A stretch of DNA of 64,000 nt from Sphingomonas edaphi (GTDB taxonomy: Bacteria > Pseudomonadota > Alphaproteobacteria > Sphingomonadales > Sphingomonadaceae), in the NCBI RefSeq assembly GCF_003583725.1, contig NZ_QXTF01000001.1, forward strand, positions 372,001 through 436,000, read 5' to 3'. The notes under the pieces are model-generated. The model searched no databases, was not told the origin of the DNA, and saw only the letters and a list, made by a program, of their open reading frames with translations. Shown one piece after another: positions 44,333-52,729 of the stretch; within the stretch, counting starts at the first letter, position 1; every line of letters begins with the position of its first letter. Position numbers and translations under genes: made by a program.

Positions 44333-45180
44333 GCCAGGAAATCACGGTCGCGGCCCTTCAACTGGCGTTCGGCGAAGATACGGCCGAGAATATCAGTAAT
44401 GTGTCGGAACTGGTTCGCGAGGCAGCCGGCAAGGGGGCCGAGGTCGTACTCCCGCCCGAATTATTCGAAGGTCCCTATTTTTGCCGCGTCGAGGACGAAG
44501 GGCTGTTCGCGACGGCGAAACCAACCGGAGAGCATCCGTCCGTCCTTGCCATGCAGAAGCTGGCGGACGAACTGGATATCTGGATCCCGACCAGCTTCTT
44601 CGAAGCTGACGGCCCGCATCATTACAACTCGCTCGCCATGATTGGGCCAGATGGCAAGGTAGCCGGCGTCTATCGCAAGAGCCATATTCCCGACGGACCT
44701 GGCTATGAGGAGAAATTCTATTTCCGGCCGGGAAACACGGGTTTCAAAGTGTGGCCGGGTGCGGGGACGACGTTGGGCGTCGGCATCTGCTGGGACCAGT
44801 GGTATCCCGAAACGGCGCGGGCGATGATGCTGATGGGCGCGGAAATCCTGTTATACCCGACCGCAATCGGCACCGAACCACACGACCCCGACCTCGATAC
44901 CTCGCGGTTGTGGCGCCGGGCGATGATCGGCCATGCGGTCAGCAACGTCGTGCCGGTCGTCGCAGCAAACCGGATCGGGACCGAGCAGGGCCAGCGCTTC
45001 TACGGCCACAGCTTCATCTGCGACGAGCGGGGCGACCTGCTGGCGGAGTTCGGTGCGGACGAGACAGGCGTACTGGTGGCGACGCTGGACATCACTGCGG
45101 CCAAGCGCCATCGCGCCGCCTTCGGCTTCTTCCGCGATCGCCGGCCGGAGCTCTACGGTCGCCTCACTCAGGATATTTAG
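44329..45180 (+). CDS. aguB: N-carbamoylputrescine amidase
   Basis: AguB hydrolyses N-carbamoylputrescine to putrescine, CO2 and ammonia, completing the two-step route from agmatine. The 283 aa nitrilase-family enzyme has the catalytic triad Glu44 (PPELFEGPYF), Lys117 (YRKSHIPDGPGY) and Cys154 (GICWDQWYPE). Pairing with aguA makes the substrate assignment secure. No arginine decarboxylase is present in this window. Converges on the GNAT gene with a four-base overlap. Confidence 0.95.
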   Translation: MSQEITVAALQLAFGEDTAENISNVSELVREAAGKGAEVVLPPELFEGPYFCRVEDEGLFATAKPTGEHPSVLAMQKLADELDIWIPTSFFEADGPHHYNSLAMIGPDGKVAGVYRKSHIPDGPGYEEKFYFRPGNTGFKVWPGAGTTLGVGICWDQWYPETARAMMLMGAEILLYPTAIGTEPHDPDLDTSRLWRRAMIGHAVSNVVPVVAANRIGTEQGQRFYGHSFICDERGDLLAEFGADETGVLVATLDITAAKRHRAAFGFFRDRRPELYGRLTQDI

Positions 45181-45674
45181 GTCAGCTTCACTTCGAGGTA
45201 GACGCTGTCGCACCATTCGTCGCCGACCAACCAAGTCCGTTTCGCGCGACACGTTTCGACAAAGCCGTGACCTTGGAGGAGGCGCAGCGAGGGTTCGTTT
45301 CGCGGGTCGACGTCTGCCGTCAGGCGATCGGATCCGGCAGCTTTTCGACGCTCGAGAAACGCCGATAATGCTTCGCTGGCATAGCCTTGCCCCCATGTTT
45401 CCCGCGCCAGCAGGAAGCCTATTTCCGGTAGCTTCCACGCACCCAGCTTGCCGATCAGCGCACCGTCCAGGGTGACGATAAAATCATCGCTGATCGAGAG
45501 GTCGGCATCAACCATCGACCGCATCCAGCGTTCGGTTTCGTCCATCGACCGGTGCGGCGGGGTCGACCAGTAGCGCATCGCCGTCGGGTCGCTCATCACG
45601 CGGTGCATCCCCCCGGTGTCCTCCATCGTCGCCCGGCGCAGAACAAGGCGGGCGGTTCGCAGTTCATCGGCCAT
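45177..45674 (-). CDS. GNAT N-acetyltransferase (RimJ-like)
   Basis: A 165 aa single-domain GNAT protein of the RimJ/RimL-like branch (Acetyltransf_3). It starts LRTARLVLRRATMEDTGGMHR, has the strand GALIGKLGAWKLPEIGFLLA, the acetyl-CoA loop ETWGQGYASEAL (Q/RxxGxG/A-like) and the late motif PRNEPSLRLLQGHGFVE. Substrate, protein N-terminus or small molecule, is unknown. Overlaps the UDG gene upstream by 11 bp, so probably one transcript. Confidence 0.87.
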   Translation of the reverse strand: MADELRTARLVLRRATMEDTGGMHRVMSDPTAMRYWSTPPHRSMDETERWMRSMVDADLSISDDFIVTLDGALIGKLGAWKLPEIGFLLARETWGQGYASEALSAFLERRKAAGSDRLTADVDPRNEPSLRLLQGHGFVETCRAKRTWLVGDEWCDSVYLEVKLT

Positions 45675-46329
45675 CGCATGCCTCCCGAAAAACGTCTTCG
45701 AACATTGGTGCGTCGAGACGCCGAGTATTCTGGTTGTAGCGGCTGCAATGATAGCTATCGATCAGCCGGCGGCCGCCGGGCAATTCGTGTTGGGCGCCAT
45801 GCGCGAAACGGGCCTTCGCGACCGGGATTCCGAAACTGCGGCAAAGCGTATCGTGGGCGACCTTACCGAGAGCGATGAACGTATCGAGGTTAGGCAGGTT
45901 GTCGATCGCCGTCATCAAGAAGGGACGGCAATTCGATTCCTCGACCGGTAGCGTCTTGTTCTGCGGAGGCAGACATTTAACCGCGTTGAGGATGATGGCG
46001 CCATTCAGGCGCAGTCCGTCGCCGCGATCCGCCCGATATTCGCCGTCGCTAAGGCCAAACTTTGCGATGGTCGCGTAAAGGAGGTCGCCGGCGTAATCGC
46101 CCGTGAACGGCCGTCCCGTCCGGTTTGCACCATGCTTGCCCGGCGCAAGGCCGACGATTGCCAGCCAGGCCGCCGGGTCGCCGAAAGCAGGGACCGGCGC
46201 ATTCCACCAAGAAGGATGCTCCGCGCGGCAATCCTCTCGGAACGCGACGAGTCGCGGGCAAAGCGGGCAATCACGCGGCGCCTCCGCGTTCGGAAGAGGC
46301 GACAGGTCGGCAGGGCTGGTGAAATCCAT
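45664..46329 (-). CDS. Uracil-DNA glycosylase, family 5 (UDGb)
   Basis: A 221 aa Fe-S uracil-DNA glycosylase for base excision repair, active on uracil and other deaminated bases in the family. The iron-sulfur cysteines are Cys21 and Cys24 (CPLC), with Cys119 and Cys134. The family 5 active-site motif reads GLAPGKHGANRTGRPFTGD (about 60-78), without the usual catalytic Asp of family 1, and motif 2 is DSYHCSRYNQNT. Start ATG 46329. Shares a bidirectional region with folK. Confidence 0.9.
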   Translation of the reverse strand: MDFTSPADLSPLPNAEAPRDCPLCPRLVAFREDCRAEHPSWWNAPVPAFGDPAAWLAIVGLAPGKHGANRTGRPFTGDYAGDLLYATIAKFGLSDGEYRADRGDGLRLNGAIILNAVKCLPPQNKTLPVEESNCRPFLMTAIDNLPNLDTFIALGKVAHDTLCRSFGIPVAKARFAHGAQHELPGGRRLIDSYHCSRYNQNTRRLDAPMFEDVFREACDGR

Positions 46330-46352
46330 GGGTTGAGCCTAGGCGAGCGCCA

Positions 46353-46844
46353 ATGGCTCAGGCAACGCATCTCTATGCCGTCGCGATCGGTTCGAACCGG
46401 CGCCACGTTCGTTACGGCCGGCCGTCCGGCGTAGTGGAGGCTGCGATCGCCCGCCTTGATGCCGACTTCACTCTTTTCGACGCCTCCCCGATCATCCTGA
46501 ACAAGGCGGTCGGCGGTGCGGGGCGTGACTTTGCCAACGCCGTCGCACTGGTCGAGAGCAGGTTGGAGCCGTGCGAGATGCTCGGGGCGGTCAAGACGAT
46601 TGAGCGGGAATTCGGGCGCCGCCCAGGGAGACGCTGGTCGGCGCGTGTCCTCGACCTCGACTTGGTCGCATGGGATGGCCACAGGTATCACTCCCGTACG
46701 CTCACCATCCCCCACCCCCGCCTTGACGAGCGGGAGTTCGTGCTGGGTCCGCTCGCAGCAATTGCGCCCGATTGGCGGATCGACGGGAAAAAGACACCCC
46801 GCCAACTCGCGATGCGCCTTGGCAAGCGCCGTCCCGCCCGCTAA
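46353..46844 (+). CDS. folK: Dihydroneopterin-pterin pyrophosphokinase (HPPK)
   Basis: FolK transfers pyrophosphate from ATP to 6-hydroxymethyl-dihydropterin in folate synthesis. The 163 aa protein shows LYAVAIGSNRRH (8-19), FANAVALVES, FGRRPGRRWSARVLDLDLV with the metal Asp pair (about 89-107), and TIPHPRLDEREFVLGPLAAIAP. Length is usual. It is followed by tRNA-Lys. Confidence 0.94.
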   Translation: MAQATHLYAVAIGSNRRHVRYGRPSGVVEAAIARLDADFTLFDASPIILNKAVGGAGRDFANAVALVESRLEPCEMLGAVKTIEREFGRRPGRRWSARVLDLDLVAWDGHRYHSRTLTIPHPRLDEREFVLGPLAAIAPDWRIDGKKTPRQLAMRLGKRRPAR

Positions 46845-46865
46845 CGGGTCGCTCTCGCTGGTCGA

Positions 46866-46941
46866 GGGCCGTTAGCTCAGTCGGTAGAGCAACTGACTTT
46901 TAATCAGTAGGTCGCTGGTTCGAATCCAGCACGGCTCACCA
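46866..46941 (+). tRNA. tRNA-Lys (TTT)
   Basis: A 76 nt cloverleaf. The acceptor GGGCCGT pairs with ACGGCTC (one G-T pair). The D-arm reads AGCTCAGTCGGTAGAGC, the anticodon loop CTTTTAA gives TTT, and the T-loop reads GGTTCGAATCC. The CCA end is encoded (46939-46941). Confidence 0.97.
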
Positions 46942-47074
46942 GCGCTATCCTTGTTTATTTGAATTAGCGGGTCGGCCAAGCACTCTTAATGCTTAACTAG
47001 GCCTGCCGACTCAGCAGCCGACGGGCCATCTAGAACAGGCCAGTGTCCCGCCTGAATCCAGTGAACGTTCGACA

Positions 47075-47431
47075 CTAGTTGCCGCGTATCGCAACGGTGG
47101 ATGCGGCCAACGCAATTCCGGCTGATCGCATCGCAATCAACTGTTCCATCTGGCGATACCCATCCGCCCGTGACGTCCGCATGCAGCCCCGAGCTTCACG
47201 ATATTCATACAAGGTCGTCGGGCCGTAGCTATAGTCGCACACCTCAGCTGCTGCTCGGCCGATCCGCTTCCGGAGCAAATCTCTGTCGGTCGAGGATGCG
47301 AGGTTTAGGTCCGCAAAGCCAACGTAAACCGTTAAAACCGGCTGAGGATTGGCGCGAACTACGACCGGCTCGGCCAGCGCGGGCCCACTGGAAATGCAGA
47401 TGGCCGCGATAAGCACGTTGAATTTTAACAT
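47075..47431 (-). CDS. UrcA-family secreted protein
   Basis: A 118 aa exported protein with a signal peptide (MLKFNVLIAAICISSGPALA). The mature part matches the UrcA family pattern: VYVGFADLNLASSTDRDLLRKRIGRAAAEVCDY, then a second cysteine in REARGCMRTS and a final helix with Met/Ala. The two cysteines likely form a disulfide. UrcA proteins are widespread in sphingomonads and have no established function. The upstream 360 bp is AT-rich with an inverted repeat 45 bp before the start codon. Confidence 0.82.
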   Translation of the reverse strand: MLKFNVLIAAICISSGPALAEPVVVRANPQPVLTVYVGFADLNLASSTDRDLLRKRIGRAAAEVCDYSYGPTTLYEYREARGCMRTSRADGYRQMEQLIAMRSAGIALAASTVAIRGN

Positions 47432-47792
47432 GGCTTCCTCCGCTCTGCCGACCCAGCACCTGGCAACGGCATGCGGATTGTTATTAACAATCGTTAGTTA
47501 TTTGAATAATCAAGCGTCAAAACTGCGTTAATTACGCAATTGGGTAGAAAACGGGCGCCTTTAATGAGCTAATTCGGCACGTCTCTTCAGGCTAGCAAAC
47601 ACCACGTGCCGCCACCCCTACCTATTGATCGCCAGGTTCGCTTAATACGTATTGGTGTTGCCGGCGCGCGGAAGGTTTCGTGTGCCAGCAGCTCAATTAC
47701 GCAGTTTTTACTTCGTCACGCATCGCAGAAAGACGCGAAAGCGAAGTCTAGTGAGCCACAAGGCGAGGTCGGCTGATCCCTGATCGAAGTAA
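47432..47792. other. AT-rich intergenic region, no gene seen
   Basis: A 361 bp gap between the UrcA gene and the L,D-transpeptidase gene with no supported ORF. Much of 47470-47580 is AT-rich in a high-GC chromosome. It has an inverted repeat (47476-47492) and two copies of AATTACGCA (47530-47538 and 47695-47703). It probably holds the UrcA promoter and regulatory sites. Confidence 0.6.
47476..47492. promoter_or_regulatory. Candidate operator: GATTGTTA-T-TAACAATC
   Basis: A perfect eight-base inverted repeat with a one-base spacer, centred about 53 bp upstream of the UrcA start codon (47431). The size and symmetry fit a dimeric regulator site overlapping a promoter. No regulator is identified. 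Confidence 0.4.
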
Positions 47793-49115
47793 TCAGTTAC
47801 CAGCGCCTGCCTGAACTCCTGCAGTGCGAGCGCTAGCCCGTGCATCTCGACCGTAGACGTCCGATGCCAGAGCCACCTCACCCAACTGAGGCTGGGCCGT
47901 TAGGTACGTCACAAAGACGGGAATGCCCTGCGGCAACTGCACATGCTGCTCCGCCGCCGCAGTCGGCGCAGCAGCCGGGCGCCCGAACAGCCAGTCGGCG
48001 AAACGCTTCGCGTCCTCCAACCGGATGCAACCATTGCTGAGATGCCGATTAGACCGCTTGAAATATTCTTTCTGAGGCGTGTCGTGCAGGTAGATGCCTT
48101 CGCTGTTGGCGAAGTTGAACTTCATTCTGCCCATCGAATTTGCCCCGCCTGGAAGTTGGCGAAGCTTCACGCTCGCGGTGCCGTTAGCAACCGCCTTCCA
48201 GTCGACGCTGTCCCACGGCAGCACCTTTGCGTTATCGCTCCAGCTGTCGACAACCTCATAGCCCACCCGCTTCAGATAGGGCTGACCTTCCTTGATGACC
48301 TTCGCAGCGGCCCGACGCGCCAAGTGATCCGGGACATGCCAGTACGGATTGAACGTCGTGTACCAAATTGCGCTTGCGATCATCGGGGTTGCGAAGTCGA
48401 GCATTCCGACAACGACCTTCATGGAATCGACCGGACGGCCGTCCTCATACATCCACAGGCGCGCGGTGGCGGCGTCGACGACGACATACTTGCCTTTGCC
48501 GGGAATAGAGCGGGCCCGTTCGAGGTTTGCAGCATATTTGGCAGCGGTCCCACCGTTGGGCAGCTTCGCCTGGGCCAGCGCGGCATCGCGAAGCGAGGAG
48601 TAGATTGGATTGACCGCGGCGACGGACTTCATATGCGCCGACAGCGACGGCGCGGCCATGGCCGGAACCAGCACCTGCGAAGCATTGGGGACGATCGGCG
48701 TCACCCACTTCTCGCCGTAGATCATCCCGGGCGTCGGCGACCGGAGGAACTGGACATATTGAAGCCAAGCGTTGGACAGCACGCGCTCGGCGGCTTGGAC
48801 CGCCGCAGCATTTCCTCCCTGTGCCGAGGCAAGCGCGCCTTCCACTTCGCCGGCGAGTTGCGGACCGCGGGCAAAGCCCTCGATCGAGGAATCGCGAAGC
48901 ATCTGAACCAGTAAAGGCCCCGCATCCGCCTGGCCCGCACGGAACCAGACCGGCGGATTCTTGCGGACCTGGTAAAATTGGGTGACATCGGGACGTACCG
49001 ATGCGGTCGACTGGACAGCGACCGCCCCGGGCGCTGCCTGCGTCGCGGCAGCAGCGGGCGTAGCTAGCAGCGAGAGGGTCGCAAAAGCGGCGGTCTTCAA
49101 AAAATTCCGTTGCAC
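47793..49115 (-). CDS. L,D-transpeptidase (YcbB-like), exported
   Basis: A 440 aa periplasmic enzyme that likely makes 3-3 crosslinks in peptidoglycan. It has a signal peptide (MQRNFLKTAAFATLSLLATPAAA), an N-terminal scaffold region (about 25-215) and a YkuD catalytic domain (about 220-400) with GKYVVVDAATARLWMYEDG, His in GIYLHDTP and the nucleophilic cysteine in LSNGCIRLED, the SxGC[IV]R form seen in YcbB-type enzymes. I chose GTG 49115 because AAGGAG lies nine bases upstream and it begins the signal peptide; an ATG at 49139 is less likely. Confidence 0.9.
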   Translation of the reverse strand: MQRNFLKTAAFATLSLLATPAAAATQAAPGAVAVQSTASVRPDVTQFYQVRKNPPVWFRAGQADAGPLLVQMLRDSSIEGFARGPQLAGEVEGALASAQGGNAAAVQAAERVLSNAWLQYVQFLRSPTPGMIYGEKWVTPIVPNASQVLVPAMAAPSLSAHMKSVAAVNPIYSSLRDAALAQAKLPNGGTAAKYAANLERARSIPGKGKYVVVDAATARLWMYEDGRPVDSMKVVVGMLDFATPMIASAIWYTTFNPYWHVPDHLARRAAAKVIKEGQPYLKRVGYEVVDSWSDNAKVLPWDSVDWKAVANGTASVKLRQLPGGANSMGRMKFNFANSEGIYLHDTPQKEYFKRSNRHLSNGCIRLEDAKRFADWLFGRPAAAPTAAAEQHVQLPQGIPVFVTYLTAQPQLGEVALASDVYGRDARASARTAGVQAGAGN

Positions 49116-49331
49116 ATCCAGCTCCTTACACGGCCGCATATTAACCCTAGCTGCCAATGACTGCACAACCGGCAGGACAAAAAGTTTTTCCCCGTTCAAT
49201 TGAAACTGGCTGAGACTGTGGCCGCTTTGCAACAGCGGGCTGGCCAAACGCTTCCCAGCGCTAATTCGCTGCAACCTTTGATGCGGTGCCACGGTTTGGC
49301 CGGTGCAAGTTCAGCGAAAAGGGGAAGTTGC

Positions 49332-50342
49332 ATGAAGAGATACCTACTCACAGCGGTCGCGGTAGTCGCGATCGCCGCGCCGGCACAGGCGCGGGACGGC
49401 CAGGCTTACGTCGGGATCGAAGGGGGCATCATGTTCCCCAAGGACCAGGACGGCGATGTCTTCGTCGACTACACCACCACCCAGACTGTCGCGACGACTC
49501 CGCTCATTGCGGGCCCGTCCGACTTCACCGCCGAAGACGCCTTCGGTTTCGACTACAAGAAGGGCCTCGATGTCGACGCCATCATCGGCTACGACTTCGG
49601 CATGTTCCGGCTGGAAGCCGAACTGGGCTACAAGCGCGCCAAGCTCGATGAATTCCAGGTCGACGACGACTTCATCAATGCGCTGAATGCGGACCTGAAT
49701 CGGCCTGACGCCGACGTTGCGCCGGATCCGGTCGACCCGCTGCCGGCACTAAGCTCAGCGGACTTCGATCTTGACGGTAAGGCCACCGTCCTTTCCGGCA
49801 TGATCAATGCCCTCGTTGATTTTGGCGATGACGACGGCCTTTCCTTCTACGGCGGCGGCGGTTTCGGCCGTGCGCGCGTCAAGTTCGGCGGCGAGAAGGA
49901 TAGCGCATGGGCTTACCAGCTCATCGCCGGTGTCCGCTACGCGCTCAGCCCGAACGTCGACCTGGGCCTGAAGTATCGCTACTTCCGGACCGGCAACCTT
50001 AACTTCTCGGATGATGTCGGCCTCGCGCTGGCAGGCAACCCGGAAACGGTTGTTGTCGGCACCACCGCTCCGGTCACGACCGTCGTCACGACCAACGCGG
50101 TGGCTTTTGCTGATTTCGAGCAGAAGTTCCGCTCGCACAGCCTGCTTGCGAGCCTGATCTTCAACTTCGGATCGGCCGCGCCGCCCCCTCCGCCCCCGCC
50201 GCCCCCGCCCCCGCCTCCGCCGCCGCCTCCGGCGACGCAGACGTGCCCGGACGGTTCGGTGATCCTGGCGACGGACACTTGCCCGCCGCCGCCGCCGCCG
50301 CCGCCGCCGCCCCCGCCGCCGCCGGAGCCGGAGCGCGGCTAA
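49332..50342 (+). CDS. Outer-membrane beta-barrel protein with polyproline tail
   Basis: A 336 aa OmpA-like barrel protein with a signal peptide (MKRYLLTAVAVVAIAAPAQA). The mature part (about 22-280) has alternating amphipathic strands such as QAYVGIEGGIMF, VDAIIGYDFGMFRLEAELGYKRAK, LSFYGGGGFGRARVKF and VDLGLKYRYFRTG, ending in a Phe (FRSHSLLASLIFNF). Two proline tracts follow, 17 and 14 residues, separated by a short Cys-containing segment (CPDGSVILATDTC). There is no peptidoglycan-binding OmpA domain after the tracts; the protein ends EPERG. Role presumed structural. A palindromic terminator lies about 30 bp downstream. Confidence 0.85.
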   Translation: MKRYLLTAVAVVAIAAPAQARDGQAYVGIEGGIMFPKDQDGDVFVDYTTTQTVATTPLIAGPSDFTAEDAFGFDYKKGLDVDAIIGYDFGMFRLEAELGYKRAKLDEFQVDDDFINALNADLNRPDADVAPDPVDPLPALSSADFDLDGKATVLSGMINALVDFGDDDGLSFYGGGGFGRARVKFGGEKDSAWAYQLIAGVRYALSPNVDLGLKYRYFRTGNLNFSDDVGLALAGNPETVVVGTTAPVTTVVTTNAVAFADFEQKFRSHSLLASLIFNFGSAAPPPPPPPPPPPPPPPPPATQTCPDGSVILATDTCPPPPPPPPPPPPPPEPERG

Positions 50343-50372
50343 GCGAGAGCGAGGCTACGGCCAAGCAAAGCG

Positions 50373-50404
50373 ACCCCGGGAAGCAGCTGCTTCCCGGGGT
50401 TTCT
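50373..50404. terminator. Bidirectional terminator between OMP and LysR genes
   Basis: ACCCCGGGAAGCAG followed directly by CTGCTTCCCGGGGT (50373-50400), a perfect 28-base palindrome, then TTCTT. It separates the barrel gene from the converging LysR gene and can terminate from both sides. Confidence 0.8.
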
Positions 50405-50414
50405 TGTATTATGA

Positions 50415-51347
50415 TCAGGCAGCAGGAAGAGGCGGTGGCTGCGGCGGCAGGCCGGCCTCGGCGACCTGGGCCAACAACCACTCGCGAAAGCGCTTGATCT
50501 TCGGCACCTGCCGTCGCTCGGGCGCAACCACCAGCCAGTAGCGAAACCCCGCCGTCGCAGTGAGGTCGAAGGGCTGGACCAACCGACCGTCCGAAATGTC
50601 GTTATGCCAGAAAGCGGGTGTGAGCAGCACGAACCCCTGCCCGCCCATCGCCGCGTGACCTTCATCGGCCTGGCTGTCCAGCCGGAGTCCTGCACGCCTC
50701 GGTCGACTGGATCCTTCGACGTTCGCCGCTTTGAACCAGGCATCCCACCAAATGTCTTCGGGACTGATGAGCGGAAGGTTGGGCAGGTCGCGGGGCTCCA
50801 CTGCCCTGCCCAGCTGCGCTTCAATCCGCTTCAGAAATGAGGGCGCACACATCGGCGAGAAATCGACCGGCATCAGCTCGGTCGATTCAAGGCCGTCCCA
50901 AGGACCCACTCCAGCACGGATCGCGACATCGGCTTCGCCGGCTTTCAGGTCTACCAACTTATTACCGGTGGCCAGCCGCACCGCGAGATCGGGATGCTCG
51001 ACCTGAAAACCCCCGAGCCGCCAGGCTAGCCAGGTATTCGCAAAGGTGAAGGTGGTCGAAACGGTCAGCAGACCTTCGTCCTCTTCACGATGCGAGGCGA
51101 AGGCGGTCGCAATCGCGTCAAATGCCTGAGTCAGTTGGGGAAGCAGGCGGGCGCCCAGCGGAGTCAGCTTCGCGCGGCCCTTTTCGCGCAGGAACAATGC
51201 CGCCCCCAGCCGGCCTTCCAATAATTTCACCTGATAGGAAACGGCTGCCTGCGTCATCCCCAGCTCATTCGCTGCGGCAGTGAAATTTTCCAGCCTGCCC
51301 GCGGCCTCGAAGACGCGGATGGCGGATAGTGGCGGCAACCTGCGCAT
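50415..51347 (-). CDS. LysR-type transcriptional regulator (GcvA-like)
   Basis: A 310 aa regulator with an N-terminal winged helix-turn-helix (about 6-65: LSAIRVFEAAGRLENFTAAANELGMTQAAVSYQVKLLEGRLGAALF) and a LysR substrate-binding domain (about 90-300). The sequence MRRLPPLSAIRVFEAA and the late LTPAFW.ND pattern resemble GcvA-type regulators. Effector and targets are unknown. ATG 51347 is used rather than 51395, because homologues start at MRRLPPL. It is divergent from the two tiny ORFs at 51490, which are candidate targets. Confidence 0.9.
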   Translation of the reverse strand: MRRLPPLSAIRVFEAAGRLENFTAAANELGMTQAAVSYQVKLLEGRLGAALFLREKGRAKLTPLGARLLPQLTQAFDAIATAFASHREEDEGLLTVSTTFTFANTWLAWRLGGFQVEHPDLAVRLATGNKLVDLKAGEADVAIRAGVGPWDGLESTELMPVDFSPMCAPSFLKRIEAQLGRAVEPRDLPNLPLISPEDIWWDAWFKAANVEGSSRPRRAGLRLDSQADEGHAAMGGQGFVLLTPAFWHNDISDGRLVQPFDLTATAGFRYWLVVAPERRQVPKIKRFREWLLAQVAEAGLPPQPPPLPAA

Positions 51348-51489
51348 GTCGGTGAATATATAAGCTGAGCTTATCGAAACCGTCCAGTCTTTCATTGGCG
51401 GCGACTGCGCTGGTCCATTAAATCCCCCCTAGCGCCGGCGGCCCTCTCCCCAGCCCACCGCCGGCGCCGCCGGAAAGGAGGATGTCGCT

Positions 51490-51648
51490 ATGACCTACCA
51501 GTTCAAACCTTCGCAGTTCGTCGAGAACGGCGCCGCCATTCGCGCGGCGCTGACCAGCCAGGCACGACGCACGGCGCGCAATTTCGAGCTTCTTCATCGC
51601 AACTGGTCGGAACGGTCCGACGAGCGGCCGGTCAACCTGGCCGCCTGA
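51490..51648 (+). CDS. Tiny ORF A (52 aa) with strong ribosome-binding site
   Basis: I do not recognise this protein. AAAGGAGGAT precedes the ATG at good spacing, the best Shine-Dalgarno match in the window. The product has a mixed polar composition (MTYQFKPSQFVENGAAIRAA), ends LNLAA-like with no signal peptide, and appears helical and basic. Third positions are GC-rich as in neighbouring genes, so it is probably translated. It starts 142 bp from the divergent LysR gene and precedes tiny ORF B. Confidence 0.6.
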   Translation: MTYQFKPSQFVENGAAIRAALTSQARRTARNFELLHRNWSERSDERPVNLAA

Positions 51649-51677
51649 TTATCTTCAACGCCAAAAGGGAGGACGAC

Positions 51678-51854
51678 ATGCGTGACGAACTTTATGACCG
51701 CAATTACCAGGATGGCCGTGACGCGCTGCACGACGGCATCGATCGGCTGATCGCCAGCACCTCACGGACATTCAGCTTGATTGCCGCGATCCAGTTTCGG
51801 GCCCCGTGGAGCGGCTCCGCCCATTCACGTGGCGGGCGCGCGGGCGTTGCCTGA
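51678..51854 (+). CDS. Tiny ORF B (58 aa) with strong ribosome-binding site
   Basis: I do not recognise this protein. AAAGGGAGGACGAC precedes its ATG. The N-terminal half is acidic/basic and helical (MRDELYDRNYQDGRDALHDG, then IDRLIAS); the C-terminal half is Ser/Arg/Gly-rich. It follows tiny ORF A by 29 bp, so both are likely on one message ahead of purC (86 bp further). No function is suggested by sequence. Confidence 0.55.
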   Translation: MRDELYDRNYQDGRDALHDGIDRLIASTSRTFSLIAAIQFRAPWSGSAHSRGGRAGVA

Positions 51855-51940
51855 ACATGGCAGGACGGTTCGATTGCGGACGGGGGGCGGCTCGCCTATA
51901 GCCGCCCCTCTTCTCGTTCCGACCGGAGTCTCCAGCGCCC

Positions 51941-52723
51941 ATGGTTCGTCGCCGCCAGATTTACGAAGGCAAGGCCAAGATCCTTTATGAAGGTCCCGAG
52001 CCGGGCACCCTGATCCAGTATTTCAAGGACGACGCCACCGCGTTCAATGCACAGAAACGCGGAACGATCAGCGGCAAGGGCGTCCTCAACAACCGCATTT
52101 CAGAACATATCTTCACGGCGCTGCAGACAATCGGCGTGCCAACTCACTTCATCCGCCGGATCAACATGCGCGAACAGCTGGTCCGACAGGTCGAGATCGT
52201 GCCAATCGAGGTCGTCGTGCGCAACGTCGCGGCGGGTTCGCTGTCGAAGCGGCTGGGGATCGAGGAGGGCACGCAGCTGCCCCGCACGATCATCGAATAT
52301 TACTACAAGGATGACGCGCTGGGCGACCCGATGATCGCCGACGAGCATATCGCCTGCTTCGGCTGGGCCAGCCAAGACGAAATGAACGATATTGCCGACA
52401 TGGCAATCCGCGTAAACGACTTCATGTGCGGCATGTTCGCTGGCATCGGCATCCGGCTGGTCGACTTCAAGCTGGAGTTCGGCCGCATCTGGGACAATGA
52501 CTACAGCCGCATCATCCTGGCTGACGAAATCAGCCCGGACGGCTGCCGCCTGTGGGACATGAAGACGAGTGAAAAGCTGGACAAGGACCGCTTTCGCCAG
52601 AGCCTTGGCGGTGAGGCCGAAGCCTATCAGGAAGTCGCTCGCCGCCTTGGCCTGATGCCGGAAGAAGGCGAAGAAACCGCCGTGCTCGACCTCGACAGCC
52701 ACCGCAAGAAGCGCGGCCGCTAA
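51941..52723 (+). CDS. purC: SAICAR synthetase
   Basis: PurC joins CAIR and aspartate with ATP to give SAICAR in purine synthesis. The 260 aa enzyme begins [16 protein letters not shown] and shows [36 protein letters not shown], the LVDFKLEFG catalytic stretch and [14 protein letters not shown], all typical. Length is usual. priA starts six bases after its stop. Confidence 0.96.
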   Translation: MVRRRQIYEGKAKILYEGPEPGTLIQYFKDDATAFNAQKRGTISGKGVLNNRISEHIFTALQTIGVPTHFIRRINMREQLVRQVEIVPIEVVVRNVAAGSLSKRLGIEEGTQLPRTIIEYYYKDDALGDPMIADEHIACFGWASQDEMNDIADMAIRVNDFMCGMFAGIGIRLVDFKLEFGRIWDNDYSRIILADEISPDGCRLWDMKTSEKLDKDRFRQSLGGEAEAYQEVARRLGLMPEEGEETAVLDLDSHRKKRGR

Positions 52724-52729
52724 CCCAAG

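Noticed and set aside
45177-46329. Defence-like cluster of GNAT and uracil-DNA glycosylase
   Set aside because: The DNA glycosylase is a standard family 5 repair enzyme and the GNAT is generic; folK and aguAB neighbours are housekeeping, with no effector or toxin gene.
50161-50342. GGC/CCG repeats in the barrel gene as a CRISPR or tandem-repeat array
   Set aside because: They are in-frame proline codons of the outer-membrane protein, without regular repeat-spacer units.
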